This document shows positions 44,959 to 53,628 of a DNA stretch of 64,000 nt, one piece after another (position 1 is the stretch's first letter; every line of letters begins with the position of its first letter). A program made the position numbers and the translations under genes. Source of the stretch: Candidatus Phosphoribacter hodrii (lineage in GTDB: Bacteria > Actinomycetota > Actinomycetes > Actinomycetales > Dermatophilaceae); contig JADJIB010000002.1 in the NCBI GenBank assembly GCA_016707175.1, forward strand, positions 814,501-878,500. Reading direction: 5' to 3'. The notes under the pieces are model-generated. The model worked only from the letters and a program-made list of their open reading frames with translations, had not been told where the DNA came from and did no database searches.

Positions 44959-45034
44959 CCTAGGGAGCCGAGAACTGATGGCCGGACCACGCCCGGCAGA
45001 CCCGGATGGCCCCGCCTATCGGTCAACCGGATCG

Positions 45035-46195
45035 TCAGGCCAAGACGCTGCGCGCCATGACGATGCGCTGGATCTGGTTGGTTCCTTCGTAGATCTGGGT
45101 GATCTTGGCGTCGCGCATCATCCGCTCGACGGGGAAGTCCCGGGTGTAGCCCATGCCGCCCATCAACTGGACGGCGTCGACGGTCACCTTCATGGCCACA
45201 TCGCTGGCGAAGCACTTGGCCGCGGCACCGAAGAAGGACAGGTCGCGGTCACCGCGCTCGGACTTGGCCGCGGCGACATAGACCAACTGCCGCGCCGCCT
45301 CAAGCTCCATCGCCATGTCGGCGAGCATGAACTGCACACCCTGGAACTCGGCGATGTTCTTGCCGAACTGCTGACGTTCCTTGACGTAGGTGACCGCCTT
45401 GTCCAGCGCGCCCTGGGCGATGCCGACGGCCTGGGCACCGATGGTGATGCGGGTGTGGTCGAGTGTGCGCAGCGCGATCTTCAGGCCCTCACCGCGGGAG
45501 CCGATCATCCGGTCGCCCGGAATCGTGCAGTTGTCGAACCACAACTCACGGGTCGGGCTGCCCTTGATGCCGAGCTTGCGCTCCTTCTCACTGAAGGTGA
45601 AGCCGGGGTCGCTCTTCTCGACGACGAAGGCCGAGATGTTGGCGCCGCGGCGCCCGTCGGGGTCGGTGACGGCGAGCACCGTGTAGAAGTCGTTGACACC
45701 CGCGTTGGTGATCCAGGCCTTGTGGCCGTTGAGGATCCACGACCCGTCCGGCTGCTCGGTCGCCGTGCAGGTCATTCCCGACGTGTCCGACCCGGCCTCG
45801 CGCTCGGACAGGCCGTAACAGAACCCGCTCTTGCCCTCGGCCATCGGGGTCAGGTAGCGGTGTTTGAGGTCCTCGCTCGCGGCGAGGATGAGCGGCATAC
45901 TCCCGAGTTTGTTGACGGCCGGGATGAGGGAACTGGACGCGCAGACCCGCGAGATCTCCTCGATGATGATGCACACGGCCAACGCGTCGGCACCGGCGCC
46001 GCCGTACTCCTCCGGCACGTGGGGTGCGAAGAAGTCGGACGCCACGAGGGCGTCGTGAGCCTCTTGCGGGTAGCGGGCGTTCTCGTCGACATCCGCGGCA
46101 TACGGCTCGATCTGCGCCTCGGCGAGCTCGCGCACTGCGGCGCGCAGCTGACGGTGGGAGTCGGAAAGCTGGAAGGCGTCGAAGTCCGGGTTCAC
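45035..46195 (-). CDS. Acyl-CoA dehydrogenase
   Basis: FAD enzyme of fatty-acid or branched-chain acyl-CoA oxidation, about 386 residues. Motifs seen: CYGLSEREAGSDTSGM, WITNAGVNDFYTVLAV, the FAD-binding RQQFGKNIAEFQGVQFMLAD, MGGMGYTRDFPVERMMRDA, and the catalytic glutamate in IYEGTNQIQRIVMAR. The start at VNPDFDAFQL (GTG, 46195) is supported by TAGCGT exactly 7 bases upstream; a GTG three codons earlier is also in frame. No other beta-oxidation gene is adjacent. Confidence 0.9.
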   Translation of the reverse strand: MNPDFDAFQLSDSHRQLRAAVRELAEAQIEPYAADVDENARYPQEAHDALVASDFFAPHVPEEYGGAGADALAVCIIIEEISRVCASSSLIPAVNKLGSMPLILAASEDLKHRYLTPMAEGKSGFCYGLSEREAGSDTSGMTCTATEQPDGSWILNGHKAWITNAGVNDFYTVLAVTDPDGRRGANISAFVVEKSDPGFTFSEKERKLGIKGSPTRELWFDNCTIPGDRMIGSRGEGLKIALRTLDHTRITIGAQAVGIAQGALDKAVTYVKERQQFGKNIAEFQGVQFMLADMAMELEAARQLVYVAAAKSERGDRDLSFFGAAAKCFASDVAMKVTVDAVQLMGGMGYTRDFPVERMMRDAKITQIYEGTNQIQRIVMARSVLA

Positions 46196-46338
46196 GCGCC
46201 ACACGCTACTCCGGGGTATGCCGCTCTGCCCGGTGGTGCGGCGAGGTTCACCCTCGTGTGCGAAGGAACACCTCGACCGAGCTCGGCGTTCGGACTAGCA
46301 CGTCACCCGCCCGTTGACGCCACCCGAAGGAGCCCCTG

Positions 46339-46620
46339 ATGCGTGCGATCTGGAACGGAACGGTCCTGGCCGAGAGTGACGACACGGTGGTCGTCGAAGG
46401 CAACCACTACTTCCCGACGGCGGCGCTGCGCCACGACCTGGTGCGGCCGTCGGACACCCACACCGTGTGCCCATGGAAGGGCACGGCGAGCTACTTCTCG
46501 GTGGAGGTCGACGGCCAGGTCAACGAGGACGCCGTCTGGTACTACCCCGACCCCAAGCCGAAAGCGGCCATGGTCGCCGACCGGGTGGCCTTCTGGAAGG
46601 GCGTTACCGTCAGCGAATAA
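46339..46620 (+). CDS. DUF427 protein
   Basis: A 93-residue member of the DUF427 family: VVVEGNHYFPTAAL, HTVCPWKGTASYFSV, AVWYYPDPKPKA and a final DRVAFWKGV. Function is not established. AAGGAG precedes the ATG at a good distance. An octamer lies upstream (46216) in the 143-base gap to the divergent acyl-CoA dehydrogenase gene. It converges on the SDR gene. Confidence 0.82.
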   Translation: MRAIWNGTVLAESDDTVVVEGNHYFPTAALRHDLVRPSDTHTVCPWKGTASYFSVEVDGQVNEDAVWYYPDPKPKAAMVADRVAFWKGVTVSE

Positions 46621-46642
46621 CCACGCGTCAGCGAGTGCCCGG

Positions 46643-47533
46643 TCAGCCGGGCAGCCCGGGGGACGTCCCGGTGAGCCCCTCGCACAGCGACCACAGGGTG
46701 CGTTGGGCGTCGCGATCGTGCGAGGCGGCCGACGAGCCGACGATCCGCGGCGGGCCCGACATCTCACCGAACCCTGCGGGCCCGACATACGAGCCCGGGG
46801 GCAGGTCGGGTGCCGTTGCGGCATAGAGGATCGGCAGGGCGCCCTGGTCGGCCGACTGCGCCACCTTGAGCAGGCTCTCCAGTTGATGCACCATCGGCCA
46901 GCTCAGGACGGCGGTATGCCGTTGCAGCCCCGTTTGCGCGTAACCGGGGTGCGCGGCATACGAGCGGACCGTCGAGCCGGCGAGCGTGAGCCGACGTTGC
47001 AACTCGTAGGAGAGCATGAGGTCGGCGAGTTTGGACGCGGAGTAGGCCCGCCACGCGTTGTAGCGGTGGTGGCGGAAGCTGGGGTCGGCGAGGTCGAGCT
47101 TGCCGGCTCGGTGCATCATCGAGCTGACCCAGACGACCCGGTCGGTGATCTGGTCGAGCAACAGGCTGGTGAGCGCGAACGGCCCAAGCACATTGGTCGC
47201 GAACTGCAACTCGTGCCCGTCGACCGACGCCTCCTGCGGCACCGCCATGATGCCGGCGTTGTTGACCAGGACGTCGATCTGGCGCCCACCCAGCGCCTCG
47301 GCAGCCTCGCTGACCGACGCCAACGACGACAGGTCGATCGTCAGCACCTCGGTGCTTCCGGCGATCTGGCGCTGCGCGGCCGCACCCTTGTGCGGGTCAC
47401 GGCACCCGAGGATGACGTGCGCGCCGCGGTCGGCCAGGACGCTGGCGGACTCCAGGCCGATGCCACTGTTGGCACCGGTGATGAGGACGACCCGCCCGCT
47501 CTGGTCGGGGATCTCGTCGACGGTCCACGACAT
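46643..47533 (-). CDS. Short-chain dehydrogenase/reductase
   Basis: NAD(P)-dependent oxidoreductase, 296 residues, of the retinol-dehydrogenase-like SDR type: cofactor motif TGANSGIGLES, NNAGIMA, catalytic serine region WVSSMMHRAG, and catalytic Tyr and Lys in YSASKLADLM. Substrate unknown. It starts 4 bases after the F420-type oxidoreductase stop and is probably co-transcribed with it. Confidence 0.85.
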   Translation of the reverse strand: MSWTVDEIPDQSGRVVLITGANSGIGLESASVLADRGAHVILGCRDPHKGAAAQRQIAGSTEVLTIDLSSLASVSEAAEALGGRQIDVLVNNAGIMAVPQEASVDGHELQFATNVLGPFALTSLLLDQITDRVVWVSSMMHRAGKLDLADPSFRHHRYNAWRAYSASKLADLMLSYELQRRLTLAGSTVRSYAAHPGYAQTGLQRHTAVLSWPMVHQLESLLKVAQSADQGALPILYAATAPDLPPGSYVGPAGFGEMSGPPRIVGSSAASHDRDAQRTLWSLCEGLTGTSPGLPG

Positions 47534-47537
47534 GGGT

Positions 47538-48560
47538 TCAGCCCTTCAACTCGGGGATGACGGCGCGCTCGAACAGGTCGATCGACGTCGTGTCATAGGC
47601 CGCGTCGGCGAAGTAGGCGATGGTGTAGCCCAGCCCGGCCCGACGCAGTGCGGCCAGCCGCTCCACAACCTGCTCCGGCGTGCCGCAGCCGACCGAGCCG
47701 TGCAGCCCGTCAATCTCCCTGCGGACCGCCGCCTCCGGCAGGCCGCAGACCCGGATCCGGTGGTCGGCATACCACTCGAGCCGGTCGTTGAGCTCGACCT
47801 CGGTCTCGCCGATGAAGACGTTGACGTTGATCGAGCGGACGATCTCGGCCTCATCGCGCCCGAGCGCGGCGCAGTGGGCCTTGAGGATCTCGTTCTTGCG
47901 AGTGAACTCCTCGAGGTCGCCGAAGAAGTTGGTGTAGTCGGCATACTTCGCGGCGATCTTCAGCGTCACCTTCTCGCCGCCACCGGCCACCCACATGGGT
48001 ATGCCGTTCGCCGGGCTCCCCGGAGCAGCGGTGCCTTGCAGCGGGCGCGGCGCGCAGATGGCGCCGTCGACGGTGTAGTACGTGCCGGCATACGTCGCGC
48101 TGCCCGTGGTCCACATCTGCCGGAAGATCTCGACGCCGTCGCGTAGGGCGCCGAGCCGGTCGCGGGCCTCGGGGAAGCCGTAACCGTAGGCGCGCCACTC
48201 GTGTTCGTACCAGCCGGCGCCGATGCCCATCTCAACGCGGCCACCGCTGATGATGTCGACCGTCGCCGCGACCTTGGCGAGGTAGGCGGGGTTGCGGTAG
48301 GCCATGCAGGTGCACATCTGGCCGAGCCGGATCCGGTTGGTCGAGGCCGCGAAGGCCGCCATGAGGGTCCAGGCCTCGTGGGTCGCCTCGTCGGACGGCT
48401 TGGGCACCGTGTGGAAGTGGTCGTAGACCCAGAGCGACTCCCACGCGTGGACCGCGTCGAACCGCCGCGCCAGCCCGTCCATGACGCCCCAATGCAGGGC
48501 CGGATCGATGCCCACCAGATCCAGCCGCCAACCCTGTGGAACGAACGCTCCGAACCGCAT
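47538..48560 (-). CDS. F420-dependent-type LLM oxidoreductase (TIGR03560-like)
   Basis: Luciferase-like monooxygenase-fold TIM barrel, 340 residues, of the actinobacterial subgroup that uses reduced F420. Seen are MRFGAFVPQGWRLDL, WVYDHFHTVPKP, IRLGQMCTCMAYRNPAYLAK, GRVEMGIGAGWYEHEWRAYG and PMWVAGGGEKVTLKIAAKYAD. The reaction is unknown. FbiA and FbiB, encoded about 15 kb away, could supply the cofactor. GGGAGG and AGGA precede the ATG. Confidence 0.82.
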   Translation of the reverse strand: MRFGAFVPQGWRLDLVGIDPALHWGVMDGLARRFDAVHAWESLWVYDHFHTVPKPSDEATHEAWTLMAAFAASTNRIRLGQMCTCMAYRNPAYLAKVAATVDIISGGRVEMGIGAGWYEHEWRAYGYGFPEARDRLGALRDGVEIFRQMWTTGSATYAGTYYTVDGAICAPRPLQGTAAPGSPANGIPMWVAGGGEKVTLKIAAKYADYTNFFGDLEEFTRKNEILKAHCAALGRDEAEIVRSINVNVFIGETEVELNDRLEWYADHRIRVCGLPEAAVRREIDGLHGSVGCGTPEQVVERLAALRRAGLGYTIAYFADAAYDTTSIDLFERAVIPELKG

Positions 48561-48673
48561 GTCCTGCCTCCCGGTCGTGACCTCGGCGCCCGGCGCAACG
48601 GCTGCGCGCTGGGCCTGACCGTCATCATGTCACCGACCGTCGACACCGACGCAGCCGTGTGAGACTGGCGCCC

Positions 48674-49114
48674 ATGACCGCTCACCACAACCACCTCGAG
48701 GTCATTCGCGCGCTGCTCACGACCCCGGCCACCTGGGCGGTGGTCGGCCTGTCCGACAACGAGGGGCGCACGGCATACCGGATCGCGCAGTGGCTGCGCG
48801 CCCGACTGGACATGCAGGTGCTGCCGATCCATCCGAGCGCGCCGTTCGACCCGCCCGTGCTCGGTTCGCCGGGGTATGCCGCGCTCGCCGCGATCCCCGA
48901 CGGGGTCCGCGTGGCCGTCGTGGACTGCTTCGTGCGGTCGGAGTTGGTGGGGGCCGTCGTCGACGAGGCGATCGCCCAGAGGGAGCGGTTGGGGATCGGC
49001 GCGGTGTGGCTGCAACTCGGGGTGATCGACGAGGCGGCGGCGGCCCGAGCCGAGGCTGCGGGCCTGGCCGTCGTCATGGACACCTGCCCCCGGATCGAAT
49101 GGCCCCGCCTCTAG
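48674..49114 (+). CDS. CoA-binding (YccU-type) protein
   Basis: A 146-residue Rossmann-fold protein of the CoA-binding domain family, role unknown. The pattern WAVVGLSDNEGRTAYRIAQW, VLPIHPSA, VDCFVRSELVGAVVDEAI, VWLQLGVIDEAAAARA and VVMDTCPRIEW is typical. The ATG at 48674 was chosen; GAGACT 7 bases upstream may be a weak leaderless -10. Its stop is followed by a C-rich repeat tract and a large inverted repeat. Confidence 0.82.
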   Translation: MTAHHNHLEVIRALLTTPATWAVVGLSDNEGRTAYRIAQWLRARLDMQVLPIHPSAPFDPPVLGSPGYAALAAIPDGVRVAVVDCFVRSELVGAVVDEAIAQRERLGIGAVWLQLGVIDEAAAARAEAAGLAVVMDTCPRIEWPRL

Positions 49115-49127
49115 CCCGCTGCCCCCC

Positions 49128-49204
49128 GCGCCCCACGACTCCCACGACCCCCGCCACGCGCCCCACGTGCCCCACGCGCCCCACGCGCCCCACGACTCCC
49201 GCCA
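49128..49204. repeat. C-rich degenerate tandem repeat
   Basis: About eight imperfect copies of a unit close to GCGCCCCAC, with variants such as GACTCCCAC and GTGCCCCAC, fill this stretch between two convergent genes. It lies just before the 26-bp inverted repeat. No coding sense is apparent. Confidence 0.7.
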
Positions 49205-49287
49205 CGGAGATAGCGCTCGCACGGTCATCTTTCCGTCAACTCAGGCCCGAAATGACCCCACAGATGACCGTGCGAGCGCTATCTCCG
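49205..49287. repeat. Perfect 26-bp inverted repeat between convergent genes
   Basis: Arms 49205-49230 and 49262-49287 are exact reverse complements (core AGCGCTCGCACGGTCATCT) with a 31-base spacer. The arms do not contain GTATGCCG. It sits between the CoA-binding gene and purE, which converge, so it could act as a bidirectional terminator. Its length and exactness also fit a mobile or REP-like unit. Confidence 0.8.
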
Positions 49288-49331
49288 GGTCAGGATGGGG
49301 GTGGGAGACGCGCGAATACAGATGTATGCCG

Positions 49332-49886
49332 TCAGGCTCGGGAGGCTCGTAGCGCGGCGCCCTTGGCGTGGGCCTGGTCGCGCAACCGCCCCTGGAAGCG
49401 CACCATCTCGGCGCGCATCCGAGCCGCCTCGGCACCCTCACCGGCGCCGAGGATCCGCGCCGCCAACAGGCCGGCGTTGCGTGCGCCGCCCACCGACACG
49501 GTCGCGACCGGCACCCCGGCAGGCATCTGGACGATCGACAACAGGGAGTCCATCCCGTCGAGATAGGCCAACGGCACCGGCACGCCGATGACGGGCAGCG
49601 GCGTGACCGACGCGAGCATCCCCGGCAGGTGGGCCGCTCCCCCGGCCCCGGCGATGATGACCCGCAGGCCCCGCTCGGCCGCCCCCTTGCCGTAGGCGAT
49701 CATCTCCTCGGGCATCCGGTGGGCAGACACGACATCGACCTCATAGGCGACCCCGAACTCGTCGAGAGCCTCGGCCGCCAAGGCCATCACCGGCCAGTCG
49801 CTGTCGCTGCCCATGACGATGCCAACGACCGGGTCGTCCCCGAGCGAGTCACCGGAAGACGTTGCAGCAGAATGACGTTCACTCAT
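49332..49886 (-). CDS. purE: N5-carboxyaminoimidazole ribonucleotide mutase
   Basis: Class I PurE, 184 residues, which rearranges N5-CAIR to CAIR in purine synthesis. Seen are IVMGSDSDWPVM, VDVVSAHRMPEEMIAYG, IIAGAGGAAHLPGMLAS, PVIGVPVP and the C-terminal NAGLLAARILG. The start at MSERHSAATSS overlaps the purK stop by 8 bases. An octamer (49324-49331) abuts the stop codon. Confidence 0.95.
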   Translation of the reverse strand: MSERHSAATSSGDSLGDDPVVGIVMGSDSDWPVMALAAEALDEFGVAYEVDVVSAHRMPEEMIAYGKGAAERGLRVIIAGAGGAAHLPGMLASVTPLPVIGVPVPLAYLDGMDSLLSIVQMPAGVPVATVSVGGARNAGLLAARILGAGEGAEAARMRAEMVRFQGRLRDQAHAKGAALRASRA

Positions 49887-51120
49887 CGATGACTCCTTGC
49901 AGATAGTCGGCGGCATGCTGAGCACGAGCGCGGGCATCGGCCAGGTCGGGCCCGCTGACGTTGACATGGCCAATCTTGCGACCGGGCCGGACCCCCTTGC
50001 CATACATGTGCACCTTCGCCCCCGGGTCACGCGCCATGACGTGCCGGTAAGCGGGGTAGATCTCGGCATAGTCGCCGCCGAGGACGTTCGCCATGACCGT
50101 CCACGAGGCCACCGGCCGCGGGTCACCGAGCGGCAGATCGAGCACGGCCCGCAGGTGTTGCTCGAACTGGCTGGTCACGGCGCCGTCGATGCTCCAATGC
50201 CCACTGTTGTGGGGGCGCATCGCGAGCTCGTTGACGAGGTATGCCGGTCGCTCGCCGACCGCGGGGCCGTCCCCGTGGCCGGGCGCGGCGCGGGCGACCT
50301 GGAACATCTCGACGGCGAGCACCCCCGTCACGCCGAGTGCGCCGGCGATGCGCAGCGCGGCGTGGGTGGCCTCGGCGGCAGTCGCCGGATCCAGATCCGG
50401 CGCGGGAGCGAGGACCTCGGTGCAGATGCCGTCGGTCTGGACGGTCTGCACGACCGGCCAGGCGGATGCCTGCCCACTGGGGCTGCGGGCAACGAGCACC
50501 GCCAGCTCGCGTTCGAACGGCACGAGCTCTTCCACCAGGATCCCGTCGGCGAGCGCCCCTGGCGCACCGACCTGCTCCAACCACTCGCCTGGCGCATCGA
50601 GGACGTCGAGGTCCTCCGGGCCGCGCAGCACCCGGACGCCCTTGCCGTCGTATCCACCCCGGGGGGTCTTGGCGACGATCGGCCAGCCGACAGCCGCAGC
50701 GAACGTCTCGATGTCCGCCCGGGTGCGGGCTTGCGCCCAGCGCGGGCAGGCCACGCCAATCTCCGTCAGCCGATGACGCATGGCCAACTTGTCCTGAGCG
50801 AAGCGCAGCGCTGCCGGGCTGGGATGCAACGGGACCCCGTCGGCTTCCAGAGCGGCCAGCACGTCGGCCGGGACGTGCTCGTGGTCGAAGGTGACGACGT
50901 CACAGGAGGCGGCGAACCGGCATACGGCATCGAGGTCGGCGTGGTCACCCACTGGAGCCGACGGGATGACCAGGGCCGCAGACGCGTCGACCGCTTCGGC
51001 GAGAACGCTCAGCTGCACGCCGAGCGCGACCGCCGGGGCCTGGAGCATCCGCGCTAGTTGCCCACCACCGATGACCCCCACGACGGGGAAGCCGCCGGGA
51101 GCGCGCCGCGGCGACGTCAC
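49879..51120 (-). CDS. purK: N5-carboxyaminoimidazole ribonucleotide synthase
   Basis: ATP-grasp enzyme that makes N5-CAIR from AIR, bicarbonate and ATP; 413 residues. The N-terminus reads GVIGGGQLARMLQAPAVALG, followed by VTFDHEHVP, the ATP-grasp loop KTPRGGYDGKGVRVL, LVEELVPFERELAVLVARS and NELAMRPHNSGHWSIDGA. The GTG start overlaps the stop of the upstream gtrA gene by 4 bases (GTGA). It is unusual that a GtrA-type membrane protein heads a purK-purE operon. Confidence 0.95.
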   Translation of the reverse strand: MTSPRRAPGGFPVVGVIGGGQLARMLQAPAVALGVQLSVLAEAVDASAALVIPSAPVGDHADLDAVCRFAASCDVVTFDHEHVPADVLAALEADGVPLHPSPAALRFAQDKLAMRHRLTEIGVACPRWAQARTRADIETFAAAVGWPIVAKTPRGGYDGKGVRVLRGPEDLDVLDAPGEWLEQVGAPGALADGILVEELVPFERELAVLVARSPSGQASAWPVVQTVQTDGICTEVLAPAPDLDPATAAEATHAALRIAGALGVTGVLAVEMFQVARAAPGHGDGPAVGERPAYLVNELAMRPHNSGHWSIDGAVTSQFEQHLRAVLDLPLGDPRPVASWTVMANVLGGDYAEIYPAYRHVMARDPGAKVHMYGKGVRPGRKIGHVNVSGPDLADARARAQHAADYLQGVIDE

Positions 51121-51725
51121 CGCTCCCCCTGCCGGGCGCGAGGTGCGCCGTCGGCGACGTGGCTCGAACCGACCGTGGGAGCCGAAGTACCCGGCGGGTG
51201 GTGCCGGACGGCACGGAAGGTCCACAACTTGTTGGCGACGAAGTTGATGGGCATGGTCACGACGATGGTGATCAACTGGGCCCAGTAAAACCGCGAGCGC
51301 AGACCGGCCGACTCGCTGAAGTACGGGTCGGGCAGGTAGATCGGTGACTGCGGGTGGGTGAGCGCCGTGATGACAAACAGGCCGACAACCGCGGCGGCGC
51401 TGCCTACGGCGAGGAACGGCCAGAACTGACGCCACCAGCCAGAGTGCCCGGAGGCCCGGAACGTCCAGCCACGGTTGAGCTGGAAGTTCCAGACGTTGGC
51501 GACGAGGAAGGCCCCGATCCACACCAGATGCAGGTAGCGGGCGAAGTAGGGCGTCCCGGGGATAGCGAACAACGGATCCCGCCCGTTGGCCGTGCCCCCG
51601 TGGAGTTTGTGCATGACGATGGTCACCAACATGTTGACCAGGACGCCCGAGCCGCCGACGATGCCGAACTTGACGAACTGGCGAAGGCTGCGCCGGTGTC
51701 GCTGCAGTCCCGTCGCTACGCTCAC
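51117..51725 (-). CDS. GtrA-family membrane protein
   Basis: Four-span GtrA-type protein, 202 residues: FVKFGIVGGSGVLVNMLVTI, HLVWIGAFLVANVWNFQLN, FLAVGSAAAVVGLFVITAL and WAQLITIVVTMPINFVANKL, followed by WTFRAV, the family ending. Compared with the gene at 38 kb it has longer loops and a basic C-terminal tail. Probably a lipid-linked sugar flippase partner. TAGGCT lies 8 bases before the GTG start, perhaps a leaderless promoter for the gtrA-purK-purE operon. Confidence 0.8.
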   Translation of the reverse strand: MSVATGLQRHRRSLRQFVKFGIVGGSGVLVNMLVTIVMHKLHGGTANGRDPLFAIPGTPYFARYLHLVWIGAFLVANVWNFQLNRGWTFRASGHSGWWRQFWPFLAVGSAAAVVGLFVITALTHPQSPIYLPDPYFSESAGLRSRFYWAQLITIVVTMPINFVANKLWTFRAVRHHPPGTSAPTVGSSHVADGAPRARQGER

Positions 51726-51798
51726 GGTCTCGGAGCCTACCCTCCGGCCCGGTGACCGCCTCCCGAGCGACCGCTCCCTGGGCGGCCCACCAACTCCG

Positions 51799-52851
51799 TC
51801 ACCGACCGCTCGCCGACGGTTGATACCCGTCGCGGGCCTCGGAGAGGAACAACGCGAACGTGGCGGGCGTCCGGGCGACGAGGTCTAGCCGCCCGCCACA
51901 CGACTCGGCCAGGTCGCGCGCCAACGCCAACCCGAGCCCGGTGCTTGATCCAGCTCCGCTGCTCACCGACCGCTCGAAGATGTGCGGCGCAAGAGCAGCG
52001 GGTATGCCGTCTCCCTCGTCGCGCACCTCGACCACCGCGGAGGGACCGCTGCGTCGAGCATGCACGTCGACGGTGCCCCGTCCGTGGACCAAGGAGTTCT
52101 CCAGCAGCGTCGAGAGGACTTGGCTCAAGGCGATCGGGGTCGCTCGCACGACCAGGCCGCGCTCGCCGTGGACGCGGACACTGCGTCGAGCGGTCTCGAA
52201 CGCGGGCTGCCACTCGCGTTGCAGGGTCGCGATGACGGTGTCGAGCGACACCTCCGGCAACTGCCCTTCCGGGTCGCTGCGCCGCCGCTGCAACAGGTCG
52301 TCGACGACCCGGCTCATCCGGTCGACCTGGGCGATGGCGACGGCGGCCTCCTCGTGGGCCACCGCGAGGTCGTCGGTCGCGGCGATCTCCTCGATCCGCA
52401 TCATCAGTGCGGTGAGCGGGGTGCGCAGCTGGTGCGAGGCGTCGGAGGCGAAGCTGCGCTCGGTGGCCAACGCCCGAGAGAGCCGCTGCGCTGATCGGGA
52501 CAGGGCATCGGAGACGAGGTCAATCTCGGCGACCCCCGTCGGCGTGAACGGCACCTGGGTCTCCCCGCCGCCGACCTGCTCGGCCCTGCGGCTCAGCTCG
52601 TCGATCGGGGCCTGGATCGACTCGGTCGCGCGGCCGGCGACCACCGTCGCGACCGTCCCTCCGATGAGCATCATCGCGAGCAGGAGCCCGGCTAGGTGCA
52701 GGGCGCGGATGCCGAGCGGTTGGGCCAACCACTCGTCAATCAGGTCGGGGCGGGTTGACAGCCACAGCAGGGCTCCGAAAAACGGCAGGCCCGCGCAGGC
52801 CAAACCCATGAGCAGGGCGGATCGGGCCGCGCGCGCCATGATCCGCTGCAT
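51799..52851 (-). CDS. Two-component sensor histidine kinase
   Basis: A 350-residue membrane kinase paired with the upstream response regulator. Two spans (near 12-32 and 50-72) flank a very short extracellular loop. HAMP-like sequence follows, then the HisKA domain with His140 in SDASHQLRTPLTALMM, and a HATPase domain with LLENSLVHG, VRDEGDGIP and STGLGLALARDLAES. The tiny external loop suggests that it senses the membrane or an internal signal. It starts 6 bases after the regulator stop. The signal and target genes are unknown. Confidence 0.88.
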   Translation of the reverse strand: MQRIMARAARSALLMGLACAGLPFFGALLWLSTRPDLIDEWLAQPLGIRALHLAGLLLAMMLIGGTVATVVAGRATESIQAPIDELSRRAEQVGGGETQVPFTPTGVAEIDLVSDALSRSAQRLSRALATERSFASDASHQLRTPLTALMMRIEEIAATDDLAVAHEEAAVAIAQVDRMSRVVDDLLQRRRSDPEGQLPEVSLDTVIATLQREWQPAFETARRSVRVHGERGLVVRATPIALSQVLSTLLENSLVHGRGTVDVHARRSGPSAVVEVRDEGDGIPAALAPHIFERSVSSGAGSSTGLGLALARDLAESCGGRLDLVARTPATFALFLSEARDGYQPSASGR

Positions 52852-52857
52852 GACAGG

Positions 52858-53550
52858 TCAGCTCGGCTCGCTGGCGCTCTCGGGACGTTCGAAGCGGAAC
52901 CCGAGTCCGCGCACCGTCGAGATGTGCCGAGGTTGGGCCACGTCGTCGCCGAGCTTCCGTCGCAATACTGAGATGTGCATGTCGAGGGTCTTGGTCGACC
53001 CGTACCACGTGGTGTCCCAGATCTCCTTCATGAGCTGTTCGCGGGTGACCACCCGGCCCTGCTCACGAAGCAGCACCCGCAACAGGTCGAATTCCTTTGC
53101 GGTCAGCTGAAGTTCCTCACCCTGGAACCACGCGCGCCGACCCTCGGGGTCGATACGAAGGTCCTCCGTGTCGGAGACGGGGTTGCCGTCAGGGGTCCGC
53201 CGCAGCAGGGCGCGGACGCGAGCGAGCAACTCGGCCAGGCGGAACGGCTTGGTGACGTAGTCGTCGGCACCGGCATCGAGCCCGACGACGGTGTCGACCT
53301 CATCGGCCCGCGCCGTGAGGATGAGCACCGGCATGGTGCGGCCGTCAGCCCGCATGCGGCGGCATACCTCCAGGCCGTCCAGGTGCGGGAGGCCGAGGTC
53401 CAGGACAACCAGATCAGGACGTTCTCGGGCGCCTTCGAGGGCAGCCCGGCCGTCTTCACGCACATCGACGTCGTACCCCTCACGTCGCAGCGCGCGCGCC
53501 AGGGGCTCAGAGATGCCTGGGTCGTCCTCGACGAGCAGCACCCGGGTCAT
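52858..53550 (-). CDS. OmpR-family response regulator
   Basis: A 230-residue response regulator. The receiver domain has EDD at 8-10, Asp51 (VVLDLGLPHLDG) and KPFRLAELL; the C-terminal winged helix contains REQLMKEIWDTTWYGSTKTL and ends VRGLGFRF. The start at MTRVLLVEDD has TACCAT exactly 7 bases upstream (leaderless). This -10 overlaps a GTATGCCT near-copy of the octamer. It is followed by the kinase. Confidence 0.9.
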   Translation of the reverse strand: MTRVLLVEDDPGISEPLARALRREGYDVDVREDGRAALEGARERPDLVVLDLGLPHLDGLEVCRRMRADGRTMPVLILTARADEVDTVVGLDAGADDYVTKPFRLAELLARVRALLRRTPDGNPVSDTEDLRIDPEGRRAWFQGEELQLTAKEFDLLRVLLREQGRVVTREQLMKEIWDTTWYGSTKTLDMHISVLRRKLGDDVAQPRHISTVRGLGFRFERPESASEPS

Positions 53551-53628
53551 GGGCCAGATGGTATGCCTTCGGACCTCACGCCGCATGTACGGCCGGTGCG
53601 GCCCGACCTCCTATGAGCGCAATTCGGG

